DNA of 64,000 nucleotides from Helicobacter rodentium ATCC 700285. Lineage in GTDB: Bacteria > Campylobacterota > Campylobacteria > Campylobacterales > Helicobacteraceae. Below are positions 53,908 through 63,315 of the stretch, piece by piece. A program made the translations under genes and the position numbers. Under the pieces are notes generated by a model. The model searched no databases. It had not been told where the DNA came from and was given only the letters and a program-made list of their open reading frames with translations. Within the stretch, counting starts at the first letter, position 1; every line of letters starts with the position of its first letter. The DNA lies in contig NZ_JHWC01000001.1 of assembly GCF_000687535.1 (NCBI RefSeq), forward strand, positions 186,001 to 250,000, written 5' to 3'.

Positions 53908-54371
53908 CATTGAGTGAGCAAGAGGAACAAAGATTCGGAGAGCTTTGTCAAATGGCGTTTAATTTTGCACGAAATGATGACTGCGAAAATCTTAAAGCAA
54001 TGATTGAGGCGGGATTAAATGTGAATCTCAAAACACACAAGGGCGACACACTCTTAATGTTAGCAAGTTACCACGATTCCATAAATTGCGCTAAAATGCT
54101 TTTACAAAAAGGAGCACTTGTAGATGAACGCAACGATAGGGGGCAAACCCCTCTTGCGGGAGTATGCTTTAAAGGGCATTTGGAAATGGCAAAACTCTTA
54201 CTTACATTTGGTGCAAATCCGAATGCAAATAATGGCTTAGGCGCGACACCCTACACCTTTGCGATTCTATTTGGGAGGCAAGAAATTGCAGAATTATTGT
54301 TGGAATATTCCAATCCGAATGTATTTAAAAAGCTTTCTCTTGCAATCCTGCGTTTGTTAAAAGGCAAATAA
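53901..54371 (+). CDS. Ankyrin-repeat protein (Cj1386-like catalase partner)
   Basis: A 156-residue cytosolic protein with about three ankyrin repeats ([76 protein letters not shown]). No Tat signal is visible, unlike H. pylori KapA. The size and position match Campylobacter jejuni Cj1386, which supports full catalase activity, apparently by helping heme supply. Translational coupling to katA (ATG within CAATGGTAA) supports the same role here. Confidence 0.88.
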   Translation: MVTLSEQEEQRFGELCQMAFNFARNDDCENLKAMIEAGLNVNLKTHKGDTLLMLASYHDSINCAKMLLQKGALVDERNDRGQTPLAGVCFKGHLEMAKLLLTFGANPNANNGLGATPYTFAILFGRQEIAELLLEYSNPNVFKKLSLAILRLLKGK

Positions 54372-54374
54372 AAA

Positions 54375-55142
54375 CTAGGATATTTTGTCAGAAATGAAAT
54401 TTTGTTCAAATACGCGTTTAGTAGGCCATTCAAATGCGCTTAATCTCGCATTTGGCTTACTCCCATAATATACACAACCCGTATCAATTGCGGCAAAATT
54501 CTCTGTAATAAAAACCTCTTTTTGCACGTCGTGTCCAAAGACATTAAAGACGCCATATTGTTTTTTTGCTTCTTTTTGGTAATTGTGCATTCTAAGCCTA
54601 CTCCAAGTTAAAGCTTGAAAATCCTTTTTGCGCGTTTTATAATAAGGCAATCCAAATCCGTGCGTAACAAACAACCTTTTCCCTTGCTCATCACATAAAT
54701 CAATTTCTAAAAATCGTGGTAATTCTACAAGCCATTCTAAATGTTCGTGAATCTTGCGCAAACCACCATATCTCCGATAGCTCTCCATTGTCTCATAACC
54801 ACCATTGCTAATCCACACACTCCCTCTACCGCTACTTGGAATTGCATGATAATATTCTAACATCAACTCTTCGTGATTTCCAAGCACACAGGCAAAATGA
54901 TTAGAAATAGCTAAATCAATCACTTCACAACTCTTATCCCCTCGGTCAATTAAATCGCCTGTTAGAATGATTTGCGATTCCCATTTGTGCGGTAATTTCT
55001 CAATCAATGCACATAAAGTATCCAAGCAACCATGCACATCACCAATCACATATACAGGTCGCGAATAATCCAATCCCTCTATTCTCAATTTTAATTTCCC
55101 TATGATTCTTAAAGCCCAATCGCAGAGATGATAAAATAGCAA
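54375..55142 (-). CDS. Metallophosphatase, PPP/ApaH-like
   Basis: A 255-residue enzyme of the calcineurin-like fold. The metal motifs in order are GDVHG (about 34), GDLIDRG (about 62), GNHEE (about 91), TWSRLR and FGHDVQ. The spacing fits bacterial serine/threonine phosphatases or diadenosine tetraphosphatases; which one is not decidable from sequence. It overlaps the end of the Pit gene by 34 nt in another frame and converges on the ankyrin gene. Confidence 0.85.
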   Translation of the reverse strand: MLFYHLCDWALRIIGKLKLRIEGLDYSRPVYVIGDVHGCLDTLCALIEKLPHKWESQIILTGDLIDRGDKSCEVIDLAISNHFACVLGNHEELMLEYYHAIPSSGRGSVWISNGGYETMESYRRYGGLRKIHEHLEWLVELPRFLEIDLCDEQGKRLFVTHGFGLPYYKTRKKDFQALTWSRLRMHNYQKEAKKQYGVFNVFGHDVQKEVFITENFAAIDTGCVYYGSKPNARLSAFEWPTKRVFEQNFISDKIS

Positions 55143-56701
55143 ATTGCGCTAAAAATTGCAGAGACAGGCACAGTAATCAACCACGCAGCAACAATTTTAT
55201 TAATCGCAGAACGTTTTACTAATTCCTCTTTATAAGCTTCTTTGAGTTTTTTAGCTTCTTTTTTCTTTAAATCTATATCGCTAAATTCTTCTAATTTTGC
55301 TTTCTTTTTGGAATCCTTGCGCTCAATACTCTTTAAAATAGCAGCTTTTCTCTTCACAGAAGCATTGCGGAAATGTTCCAAAAATTCTTTAACTTTCTTG
55401 CTATCCTCTCCCTTACGAGATTCCAAAATTTTAGCTTCCATTTCTTTGTATTGTCTTTTTAAATGCTCACGCAAAAAGCCAATACCAAAAATAGCTCCAA
55501 TCGCAATGTGAGTAGAACTAACTGGCATTCCCAATTCACTAGCGACAAGCACGGTTAATGCCGCACTCATTGCAATACAATATGCGCGCATTTGATCTAG
55601 CTCTGTAATCTCTCCTCCCACAGTGCGAATCAATCTTGGACCAAAAAGCGCAAGCCCAATAGAGATTCCAAGCCCACCAATGAGCATAATCCAAAAAGGC
55701 ACATTAGCTTTAGCACCAAACTCAAAACTAACCTTTAACGCCTCATTAATTGCCGTGAGTGGTCCAATCGCATTTGCCACATCGTTTGCGCCGTGTGCGA
55801 AACTCAAAAGCGCCACAGCAAAAATCAGTGGAATCGTAAAAAGCTTATTAATCTCCTCTTTTTTATTTTCTAATTTCTCCAAAGCCTTTTTAATAATTGG
55901 TTTTACAATAAAAAATACAAGCACTGCGATTGCCACACTAAGCGCAAAGGCAATCTTGCTGTCCAATGTAACAATATGTCTTAAGCCTTTATTGATCAAA
56001 TACAAACTAAAAGCCCAAGTCATAAAGGCTATCAAATAAGGAACGATATTTTCTGCTGATGTCTTTTTGTTTTCTTTATAAGTAATTGTATGTTTGATGA
56101 AAAATAATAATGCCGCAGCAATCACTCCGCCCATAACCGGTGAAATCACCCAACTTGCTACAATTCTCCCAAGCGCATTCCAATTTGCCACATCTAATCC
56201 ACCTGCGGCAATCCCAGCACCTAAAACACCACCTACAATTGCGTGTGTTGTGGAAACAGGTGCTCCAATGGCGGTTGCAATATTTAACCAAATCGCCCCT
56301 GAAATCAATGCCGCAAGCATTAAAGTAACAAATTCTTTAGAATCTCCAATCGCATCCACAGAGATAATTCCGGAACTTACAGTGCTAACAACCTCCCCAC
56401 CAGCAATTAATGAACCCGAAATCTCGCATATAGCCGCAATAATAATCGCCCCTGTCATTGTTAGGGCTTTAGAACCAACGGCTGGACCTACATTGTTTGC
56501 CACATCGTTTGCGCCAATATTGAGTGCCATATATCCACCCATAATGGCTGCAAATCCCAATAAAATAGGATTTGTAACACTCTCCGCAAAAGCAACCATT
56601 ACGATAATTACAAGCACAAACAAAAAGATAATACTTGCCTTTTGCAAATGCTCCCGATTAATTTTAAACCCTCTATCGGGTTGTAAGAAATTTTCCATCA
56701 T
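55109..56701 (-). CDS. Inorganic phosphate transporter, Pit/PiT family
   Basis: A 530-residue inner-membrane protein with about 11 helices in two inverted halves. The PiT signatures are GANDVANNVGPAVGSKAL and GAPVSTTHAIVGGVLGAG in the first half, and AHGANDVANAIGPLTA and GMPVSSTHIAIGAIFGIG in the second. A long charged cytosolic insert (about 425-500, Lys/Glu rich) separates the last helix. It imports phosphate with H+ or Na+. Two start ATGs are adjacent after GGGAGAG. A 34-nt overlap links it to the phosphatase gene. Confidence 0.93.
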   Translation of the reverse strand: MMENFLQPDRGFKINREHLQKASIIFLFVLVIIVMVAFAESVTNPILLGFAAIMGGYMALNIGANDVANNVGPAVGSKALTMTGAIIIAAICEISGSLIAGGEVVSTVSSGIISVDAIGDSKEFVTLMLAALISGAIWLNIATAIGAPVSTTHAIVGGVLGAGIAAGGLDVANWNALGRIVASWVISPVMGGVIAAALLFFIKHTITYKENKKTSAENIVPYLIAFMTWAFSLYLINKGLRHIVTLDSKIAFALSVAIAVLVFFIVKPIIKKALEKLENKKEEINKLFTIPLIFAVALLSFAHGANDVANAIGPLTAINEALKVSFEFGAKANVPFWIMLIGGLGISIGLALFGPRLIRTVGGEITELDQMRAYCIAMSAALTVLVASELGMPVSSTHIAIGAIFGIGFLREHLKRQYKEMEAKILESRKGEDSKKVKEFLEHFRNASVKRKAAILKSIERKDSKKKAKLEEFSDIDLKKKEAKKLKEAYKEELVKRSAINKIVAAWLITVPVSAIFSAICYFIISAIGL

Positions 56702-56893
56702 CTCTCCCTATAATATTCTCTGCTGACGCAAACTCAAAAACTCTAAACTTTATATTCTATCAGAACCTTAAATAAAAAATAATAAATTTTTGCAATGTTT
56801 TTAAAGCTTTCATTATTATTTCTACTGCAATCCTACCCCAATAAAACCAAACAATTTATAATCCTCCTTGCTCAAATATCTCTACTTTTTTAG

Positions 56894-57343
56894 TTATTCT
56901 AACATTGATTTTAACGCTTCACTTATGCGCCTACCATCTGCAACATCTCCCAATGTTTTGTTTGCCACTCCCATTACCTTACCTATGTCTTTTTTGGATT
57001 TTACTCCAAGCTCCTTTAAGATTTTTTCTAAAGCATTGTGTAAATCCTCATCACTTAATTGCTGCGGTAAATATTCCATAATAACTTGCATTTCATAATT
57101 TTCTTTTTGATACAAATCCTCTCTACCTGCTTGTTTATAAGCCTCTGCTGCTTCTGCTCTCTGTTTATAGGCTTTTTTGAGAATCAAAATCACCTCTTTA
57201 TCCTCTAAAACCTTGCGTTCATCTACCTCAACCTGCTTCAAAGCACTATTCAACATTCGTAATGCATCACGTTTTTCTCTGTGATTTTCTTTCATAGCTA
57301 TTTTAATATCGTTTAAAATTCTGTCTTTAATTACACTTGCCAT
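56894..57343 (-). CDS. GatB/YqeY domain protein
   Basis: A 149-residue helical protein of the YqeY family (RILNDIKIAMKENHREKRDALRMLNSALKQVEVD, EQRAEAAEAYKQAGREDL-like, and KSKKDIGKVMGVANKTLGDVADGRRIS). The fold is shared with the tail of GatB, which binds tRNA; the free-standing form has no defined function. It is divergent from flgH, whose sigma54 promoter lies just outside its start. The 190 bp between it and the Pit gene hold no gene that I can see. Confidence 0.9.
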   Translation of the reverse strand: MASVIKDRILNDIKIAMKENHREKRDALRMLNSALKQVEVDERKVLEDKEVILILKKAYKQRAEAAEAYKQAGREDLYQKENYEMQVIMEYLPQQLSDEDLHNALEKILKELGVKSKKDIGKVMGVANKTLGDVADGRRISEALKSMLE

Positions 57344-57360
57344 TGGTTTCCTTATTATTT

Positions 57361-57378
57361 TTGGAATGCGCTTTGCTT
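57361..57378 (+). promoter_or_regulatory. Sigma54 (RpoN) promoter of flgH
   Basis: TTGGAATGCGCTTTGCTT: GG and GC are separated by exactly 10 nt, and the right half is the same TTTGCTT as at 27511-27528. It lies 54 nt before the ATG. Confidence 0.72.
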
Positions 57379-57432
57379 AAAAGCTTTATAAAGATTAGGT
57401 TATTATACCTAAAATTCACACAAGGAAGCACT

Positions 57433-58173
57433 ATGAAGCTTAAAGTTACTTTTCAATCCTCCTTTTTTGCACTTGCATTTTATTGTTTTGTCTTAGGGTT
57501 TCTCTTAAATGGTTGCGCAACAACAGAACCGCAAATCTCTTTTCGCCCTCCAGCCTATGTAGAAGAATTGCCACCCAAAGAAGAGGAAGATAACTTCGGA
57601 AATCCGGGAAGTATTTTTGGACAAGGAGACAATCTATTGTTTTCTGATCGCCGTGCAATGCAGTTAAACGACTTAGTAACAGTAATTATTAACCAAACTG
57701 CACAAGCAAGTTCCACGGCAAACAAGAATCTCAACGAAACCTCCAACTCTAATTTGAGCGGACCAGGCATTACTTTTGGAGGACCTAGCAACAGCATTGG
57801 GAAACTTGCAGGAAAGCTGAACAATCTTACAGGATTTGGAATCACAACCGGAAACAATACCTCAACCTATCAAGGTGCAGGCTCACAAAATCGTCAAGAA
57901 GCTTTCTCTACAACAATTGCAGCGCGTATTATTAAAGTAATGCAAAATGGAAATTATTTCATTGAAGGTAGCCGAGAAGTATTAATCAATGGAGAAAAAC
58001 AAATTATTCATTTGAGTGGTGTTGTGCGTCCAACAGACATTGCGCGTAACAACACGATAGAATCTCAATATATTGCAGACGCTAAAATTATGTATGATAC
58101 ACAAGGCGAATTAAAGAAAAGCACAGAAAAAGGTTGGGGAACAAAACTTATTGAATCTGTTTGGCCTTTTTAA
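57433..58173 (+). CDS. flgH: Flagellar L-ring protein FlgH
   Basis: An outer-membrane lipoprotein forming the L ring around the flagellar rod. It has 246 residues. The signal peptide ends in a lipobox LLNGC. The conserved parts are GDNLLFSDRRAMQLNDLVTVIINQTAQASS and the C-terminal GNYFIEGSREVLINGEKQIIHLSGVVRPTDIARNNTI. The frame is open further up, but AAGGA and the lipoprotein signal fix the ATG at 57433. A sigma54 promoter precedes it. It is a single gene followed by thrC. Confidence 0.95.
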   Translation: MKLKVTFQSSFFALAFYCFVLGFLLNGCATTEPQISFRPPAYVEELPPKEEEDNFGNPGSIFGQGDNLLFSDRRAMQLNDLVTVIINQTAQASSTANKNLNETSNSNLSGPGITFGGPSNSIGKLAGKLNNLTGFGITTGNNTSTYQGAGSQNRQEAFSTTIAARIIKVMQNGNYFIEGSREVLINGEKQIIHLSGVVRPTDIARNNTIESQYIADAKIMYDTQGELKKSTEKGWGTKLIESVWPF

Positions 58174-58186
58174 AGACAAATTTTGG

Positions 58187-58192
58187 TAGAAT
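58187..58192 (+). promoter_or_regulatory. Possible -10 box of thrC
   Basis: TAGAAT; the start would be near 58199, about 20 nt before the GTG. It lies inside the open frame upstream of thrC, which supports the shorter start. Confidence 0.4.
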
Positions 58193-58218
58193 ATGCAAAT
58201 TTATTTCAAAGGATTTGC

Positions 58219-59685
58219 GTGCATACACAACATTTTATCGGCACTCGCGGGGGACAAGATACCGCTTTAACCTTCAAAGATGCAGTTTTGAATCCAAACG
58301 CTGCTTTTGGAGGGCTTTACACTGCTAAAAAGTTACCAAAGTTTGATGAAGATTCTATTAAAGAATTTAGTGAATTAAATTACGAGGAGTTGGCGCAAGA
58401 GATTTTTCGTCATTTAAGTCTAGGAGTTCGCAAAGAAGCATTAGAAGAAGCATTAAAACTCTACCATCATTTTGACGACCCTACCACACCAGCACCTCTT
58501 TATTCAGTCCATCCTTACCTACATATCCAAAAGCTCTATTGCGGACCTACACGCGCCTTTAAGGATATGGCGTTACAACCCTTTGGTTCTTTATTTAGCA
58601 GTTTCTTAAAAGAATCCAAAAAAGAAACAGATTATTTAATTTTGGTTGCAACGAGTGGCGATACAGGACCTGCAACTCTGCAAAGCTTTGCAAACAAGCC
58701 CCATATTAAGGTTGTTTGCATTTATCCAGAAGGTGGCACAAGCGATGTGCAACGTTTGCAAATGACTACAATGAATGCCGATAATATTGAAGTTTTTGGC
58801 ATAAAAGGAGACTTTGATGAAGCCCAAACACTCCTGAAATCCCTTCTTAAAGATCCAAAATTTAATGCAATTTTAAAATCTAAAAACATTGCCTTAAGTG
58901 CAGCCAATAGTGTAAATTTCGGTAGAATCGCATTTCAGATTCTTTATCACGCCTACTCTAGTTTGCAAATCTTTAAAATCAATCATCAAAAAATTCATAT
59001 CATCGTGCCAAGCGGAAATTTCGGAAATGCTCTAGGCGCATTTTATGCTAAGTTTATGGGATTCCCTATTGAGCGCATTTGGATTGCGTCCAATGCCAAT
59101 GATGTTTTAGCGGAATTTATCAATACTGGGATTTATGATATTGCAGAAAAATCTTTGCAAAAAACCTACTCTCCTGCGATGGATATTTTAAAAAGCTCCA
59201 ATATTGAACGTGTGCTTTTTACTCTCTTTGAAGCACAACGCACAAGGGAATTTATGGAATCTCTTGAGCAAATTGGAAAATACAGCTTAACCAAAGAAGA
59301 GCTTGCGTGGATACAAATATATTTTAGCGCGACAAGTTGTGACGACAACTATTGCCTTCAAACCATTAAAACTTACGCAAAAAAGGGCTATATTATAGAT
59401 CCACACACCGCTTGTGGATTCAAAGCTTTTGAGGAGATTAAAGCTAAATTCCCCAACACTCCTTGTGTGCTTTGTTCCACCGCAGAATGGACAAAATTTG
59501 CACCAACTCTAGCAAAAGCACTTGATTTGGGAGATTTAAGCGACAAAGAAGCCTTAGAAAAAATTTCTCAAACCTATAATATCACAATTCCTAAAGAGAT
59601 TTTTACTCTCTTTAATCAACCAGAAATTCACAATCAAGTCTTTGACGCGCAAACGCTTAGCCAAAAAATTTTAGAATGGTTATAA
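58219..59685 (+). CDS. thrC: Threonine synthase
   Basis: A PLP enzyme turning O-phosphohomoserine into threonine. It has 488 residues with the chosen GTG start, which follows AAAGGA and gives MHTQHFIGTRGGQD; the frame also runs 12 codons further up to a TTG. The PLP lysine is in GPTRAFKDMALQPFG, the cofactor phosphate loop is VATSGDTGPA, and EGGTSDVQRLQMTT and VPSGNFGNALGA are family marks. The length matches H. pylori ThrC. glyQ follows 10 nt later. Confidence 0.95.
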   Translation: MHTQHFIGTRGGQDTALTFKDAVLNPNAAFGGLYTAKKLPKFDEDSIKEFSELNYEELAQEIFRHLSLGVRKEALEEALKLYHHFDDPTTPAPLYSVHPYLHIQKLYCGPTRAFKDMALQPFGSLFSSFLKESKKETDYLILVATSGDTGPATLQSFANKPHIKVVCIYPEGGTSDVQRLQMTTMNADNIEVFGIKGDFDEAQTLLKSLLKDPKFNAILKSKNIALSAANSVNFGRIAFQILYHAYSSLQIFKINHQKIHIIVPSGNFGNALGAFYAKFMGFPIERIWIASNANDVLAEFINTGIYDIAEKSLQKTYSPAMDILKSSNIERVLFTLFEAQRTREFMESLEQIGKYSLTKEELAWIQIYFSATSCDDNYCLQTIKTYAKKGYIIDPHTACGFKAFEEIKAKFPNTPCVLCSTAEWTKFAPTLAKALDLGDLSDKEALEKISQTYNITIPKEIFTLFNQPEIHNQVFDAQTLSQKILEWL

Positions 59686-59695
59686 GGAATCTTAA

Positions 59696-60592
59696 ATGTT
59701 GTATTTTTCTGATTTACTTTTAAAATTACAAGAATTTTGGCATAGACAAGGTTGCTTAATCATTCAACCTTACGATATTCCCGCCGGAGCAGGAACATTT
59801 CACCCCGCCACACTTTTAAGAAGTTTGGATTCCAAGCCTTGGAGTGTCGCCTATGTCGCTCCTTCGCGTCGCCCAACTGATGGACGCTATGGAGAGAATC
59901 CCAATCGGCTAGGTAGTTATTATCAATTTCAAGTCTTGATTAAACCTAGCCCCAACAACATTCAAGAGCTTTATCTCAAAAGCCTAGAATATTTGGGATT
60001 AAATCTCAAAGATCACGATGTGCGATTTGTAGAAGATAATTGGGAATCTCCCACACTGGGTGCGTGGGGCTTAGGTTGGGAAGTATGGCTAGATGGTATG
60101 GAAGTTACACAATTTACATACTTCCAACAAGTAGGTGGAATCCCTTGTGAGCCTGTGGCGGTTGAAATTACTTATGGAACTGAAAGATTAGCAATGTATT
60201 TGCAGGGTGTAGAGAATGTTTTTGACATTCAATGGAATCCAAATTATACTTATGCAGATGTGCATTTAGAGGGAGAATTTGAATTTTCAAAATACAATTT
60301 TGAAGTGGCAGATACAGCAATGCTTTTTGAATTTTTTGCAAAAATGCAGCAAGAGGGTAACCGCGCTCTTGAAGCAGGGTTGCCATTACCTGCGTATGAT
60401 TGTGCAATGCTTGCAAGTCATTTGTTTAATGTGTTAGATGCAAGAAAAGCAATTTCTGCAACAGAGCGTCAAAACTATATTTTAAAAATCCGCGAACTTG
60501 CTAAAGCTTGTGCAACCCTATACAAAGAGCAAGAGCCAATGCGTCAAGAACGTTTAGAGAAGACAAAAACATTAAAAAGTGTGGAATCTTAA
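59696..60592 (+). CDS. glyQ: Glycyl-tRNA synthetase alpha subunit
   Basis: The alpha chain (298 residues) of the bacterial alpha2-beta2 GlyRS. The class II core is plain: [60 protein letters not shown] and [22 protein letters not shown]. The glyS gene for the beta chain is not adjacent. The TAA overlaps the ATG of the Nif3-like gene by one base, as in H. pylori HP0960-HP0959. Confidence 0.96.
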   Translation: MLYFSDLLLKLQEFWHRQGCLIIQPYDIPAGAGTFHPATLLRSLDSKPWSVAYVAPSRRPTDGRYGENPNRLGSYYQFQVLIKPSPNNIQELYLKSLEYLGLNLKDHDVRFVEDNWESPTLGAWGLGWEVWLDGMEVTQFTYFQQVGGIPCEPVAVEITYGTERLAMYLQGVENVFDIQWNPNYTYADVHLEGEFEFSKYNFEVADTAMLFEFFAKMQQEGNRALEAGLPLPAYDCAMLASHLFNVLDARKAISATERQNYILKIRELAKACATLYKEQEPMRQERLEKTKTLKSVES

Positions 60593-61320
60593 TGCAAGTG
60601 GCAAAAATCTTAGAGATTCTAAATTCCATTAGCCCTTTTGAATTGCAAGAAGTATGGGATAATTGTGGCTTGATTTTAGGCGATAGTAATGCAGAGTTTC
60701 AGCGCATCTATTTAAGCTTAGAAGTTACATTGCCTCTTTTAGAGAAAATGGAATCCAATGCGCTATTAATCACGCACCATCCTCTAATTTTCTCCCCCCT
60801 CAAGCAACTTAACTTCGCGCAGTATCCTGCCAAACTCCTACAACTTGCCATACAAAAAAATATCCAACTTATTGCAATGCACACAAACTTTGACAAAACG
60901 CATTTTGGGGAGTATGTTACGCGTGAGATTTTGGGAGTGCAAACCTATACAAAACAAGATTTTTTAATCCGTTTTGTATGGGAAGATTCCATAGAATCCC
61001 TATGCGCACACATTAAAAAGAAATTGCATTTAAACTCCCTTAAATACACGGAATCTAACCACAAAAATACACAAAATGTCGCGCTAGTTACAGGGAGCGG
61101 TGGGAGTTTCATACGCAATCTTATTGGCATAGATTGCCTTATAACAGGCGATGTGAAATACCACGAAGCAATGGAAGCACAAGCACTTGGAATCAATGTT
61201 ATTGATTGTGGGCATTATGAATTAGAATGCTATTTTGGGGAAATTTTATCTCCAATTTTGACAAATTATGGCTATAAAGCTATAATTTTAGATTCACAAA
61301 ATCCCTTTAATTTTGTCTAA
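60592..61320 (+). CDS. Nif3-like dinuclear metal centre protein
   Basis: A 242-residue protein of the NIF3/YbgI family. Metal ligands fall in LLITHHPLIFSPLK (His-His), MHTNFDKT, a Thr-Gly-Asp (LITGDVKYHEA) and DCGHYELE. The family is found in all domains; suggested roles include GTP cyclohydrolase-like or repair functions, none settled. The frame is open upstream into glyQ, but [19 protein letters not shown] at 60592 is the family start. It overlaps the zinc-ribbon gene region only in an alternative frame start. Confidence 0.92.
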   Translation: MQVAKILEILNSISPFELQEVWDNCGLILGDSNAEFQRIYLSLEVTLPLLEKMESNALLITHHPLIFSPLKQLNFAQYPAKLLQLAIQKNIQLIAMHTNFDKTHFGEYVTREILGVQTYTKQDFLIRFVWEDSIESLCAHIKKKLHLNSLKYTESNHKNTQNVALVTGSGGSFIRNLIGIDCLITGDVKYHEAMEAQALGINVIDCGHYELECYFGEILSPILTNYGYKAIILDSQNPFNFV

Positions 61321-61345
61321 ATATTTTAATCTTTGGAGCTATTGT

Positions 61346-62059
61346 ATGAATAAGCATTTAAGTCAGTTAGTTGAAATCGCAAATCTTGATAAAGAAATTG
61401 ATTCTTTTGAGCCTCGCATTAAAGAAGTAAAAAAAGAATTAAGTGCCATTGAGGAAGAGGAAAATACTCTAAATCGTGAAATAGAAGAGCTTGAAAGCTC
61501 CTCGCGTGATATTTCACTTTCTATCACCAAAAACGAGAATCACTTGGAGGATTTATCCTTAAAACTAGAAGAGATTGCAAACAAAACAAAACTCATTAAA
61601 ACAGAGAAAGAGAGCAAAGCATTAAGCCTAGAGGAAGAATTAGCAAAAGAGCAAATCACTTTTGCGAACGAAGAAATTGCTCGCCTAAACACCTTAATAG
61701 AATCCAAAAAAGATTCCATTCATTCTCTTGAGGAAAAAATCAATCAATTAAAAGAAAAAGGGGAAGAAATAGCACAACGAGTAGAAATAGAAGTCCAGAA
61801 AGTCAAAGGAGAACAAAAAGAAGTATTTGCCCAAAAAGAAGAGCTTGTAGGCAAAATGGACCAAAAAATCATCTCCTTTTATGAAAAAATTCGTAAATGG
61901 GCAAAAAATACAAGCGTTGTGCCTGTAACGCGTCAAGCGTGCGGGGGTTGCTTTATCCGATTGAATGACAAAATTTATTCTGATGTTATCCGCTCTGATG
62001 ATATTATTACCTGCCCACACTGCGGTAGAATCCTCTATTTTCAAGAAGAAAATGCTTAA
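61346..62059 (+). CDS. Coiled-coil zinc-ribbon protein (HP0958-like)
   Basis: A 237-residue protein. Residues about 10-175 form a long antiparallel coiled coil (EIDSFEPRIKEVKKELSAIE...). Residues about 195-237 form a C4 zinc ribbon (CGGCFIRLN then CPHCGRILYF). In H. pylori HP0958 stabilises RpoN and binds flaA mRNA, linking it to flagellar export control. The same gene order (HP0960-HP0956) supports orthology. The frame extends 11 codons further up with no ribosome site; the ATG at 61346 is used. It fits with the two sigma54 promoters found in this window. Confidence 0.9.
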   Translation: MNKHLSQLVEIANLDKEIDSFEPRIKEVKKELSAIEEEENTLNREIEELESSSRDISLSITKNENHLEDLSLKLEEIANKTKLIKTEKESKALSLEEELAKEQITFANEEIARLNTLIESKKDSIHSLEEKINQLKEKGEEIAQRVEIEVQKVKGEQKEVFAQKEELVGKMDQKIISFYEKIRKWAKNTSVVPVTRQACGGCFIRLNDKIYSDVIRSDDIITCPHCGRILYFQEENA

Positions 62060-62065
62060 TTTATA

Positions 62066-63307
62066 ATGAATTTTTTCACTAGCATTTACTACATTATGCT
62101 TTGTATAGTGCATCTTTGTGCTATACCTTTTTTATTTCTTTTAAGTTTCAAGCAAAAATATCGTTACTCTCTCAAAAAGCGATTCTTTGTGCCAGATTCT
62201 TTACAAGAGGCAATAGGTTTTAAACTTCATTGGTTACACGCTTGTTCTTTTGGCGAAGTGCAATCCTTGCAAATGGTTATAGAATCCCTCACCAAAAGAC
62301 TTGGCAATGATGAAAAAATTTTACTTACTACCACAACACAAACAGGTTTTACTCTTGCTAAGAATCTCTATCCAAAGTGTGTCGTGCGCTATTTGCCCTT
62401 TGAAACCTTAATTCCTTTTTGGCTACGCAATAGCACTCTTGTAAGCTTCACATTAGTAGAGGCGGAATTATGGCTTATGCCATTGGTTTGTGCTAGATTG
62501 AAGGGAGCAAAAACACTATTAATCAATGCTAGAATCTCTACGCGCTCCCTCCCGCGCTATTTGCGATTCCGCTTTTTTTACTCCAGACTTTTTGGCTTTA
62601 TAGACCAAGTTTTTTGTCAAACACATTCAGACGAAAAACATCTCCAACTTCTAGGAGCTAAAAATATCCATATTTTAGGAAATTTGAAATTAGCCCAGAT
62701 TCCACAAATAAATACTAATTACACTGCTCCAAAGCAACCTTTATGGGTTATTGCTAGCACACATTGCAAACAAAACCAAAGTGAGGAAGTTTTAATTTTA
62801 GATGCTATCTTAAAAGCATTTTTCCTAGACAATTCCAATCCAAAAAAAGAATCTATGCCACATTTTTTGTTTGCTCCTCGCCACCCAGAACGTTTTTTGG
62901 AAGTAGAATCGCAATTAAACAAAATTTTGAAATCTCACTCTCTCCCACCTCTTACCAAAACTTCCACAAATGGTGTGCAAGAATCCTTTAACGCGCCTTT
63001 TATCTTGTTGGATTCTTTGGGTGAATTGAATAATCTTTATAAAATTGCACAAGGAGTAATTTTGGGTGGAAGTTTTTTGAAGGGTATTGGAGGACACAAT
63101 CCGATAGAACCAGCTTTTTTTCACACTAAACTCATTAGTGGATTTTATATTTTTAACCAAAAAGCCCTTTTTGGAAACATACAAAACTATACTTTATGCC
63201 ACATTCAAAGTTTGCCAAAAGTCTTAAAAAGATATGAGTTTTTACAGAATGCAAAAATTACCAAAACATTCAATTTGACAAAAATTATTCAAACAATCCA
63301 CTCATAA
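62066..63307 (+). CDS. waaA: 3-deoxy-D-manno-octulosonic acid transferase (KDO transferase)
   Basis: Adds KDO from CMP-KDO to lipid A precursor at the inner face of the inner membrane. It has 413 residues. An N-terminal membrane anchor (about 2-22) precedes the GT-B fold: WLHACSFGEVQSLQ, VEAELWLMPLV, LINARISTRS, then IASTHCKQNQSEE, FAPRHPERF and GGSFLKGIGGHNPIEPAFFHT. The gene lies 6 nt after the HP0958-like gene and 8 nt before the pseudouridine synthase gene. Confidence 0.95.
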   Translation: MNFFTSIYYIMLCIVHLCAIPFLFLLSFKQKYRYSLKKRFFVPDSLQEAIGFKLHWLHACSFGEVQSLQMVIESLTKRLGNDEKILLTTTTQTGFTLAKNLYPKCVVRYLPFETLIPFWLRNSTLVSFTLVEAELWLMPLVCARLKGAKTLLINARISTRSLPRYLRFRFFYSRLFGFIDQVFCQTHSDEKHLQLLGAKNIHILGNLKLAQIPQINTNYTAPKQPLWVIASTHCKQNQSEEVLILDAILKAFFLDNSNPKKESMPHFLFAPRHPERFLEVESQLNKILKSHSLPPLTKTSTNGVQESFNAPFILLDSLGELNNLYKIAQGVILGGSFLKGIGGHNPIEPAFFHTKLISGFYIFNQKALFGNIQNYTLCHIQSLPKVLKRYEFLQNAKITKTFNLTKIIQTIHS

Positions 63308-63315
63308 GGCTTTCA

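Noticed and set aside
56094-56726. 210-residue open frame on the plus strand
   Set aside because: It is the antisense shadow of the Pit transporter gene. The low-complexity Ala/Ile/Pro translation is typical of a reversed membrane protein.
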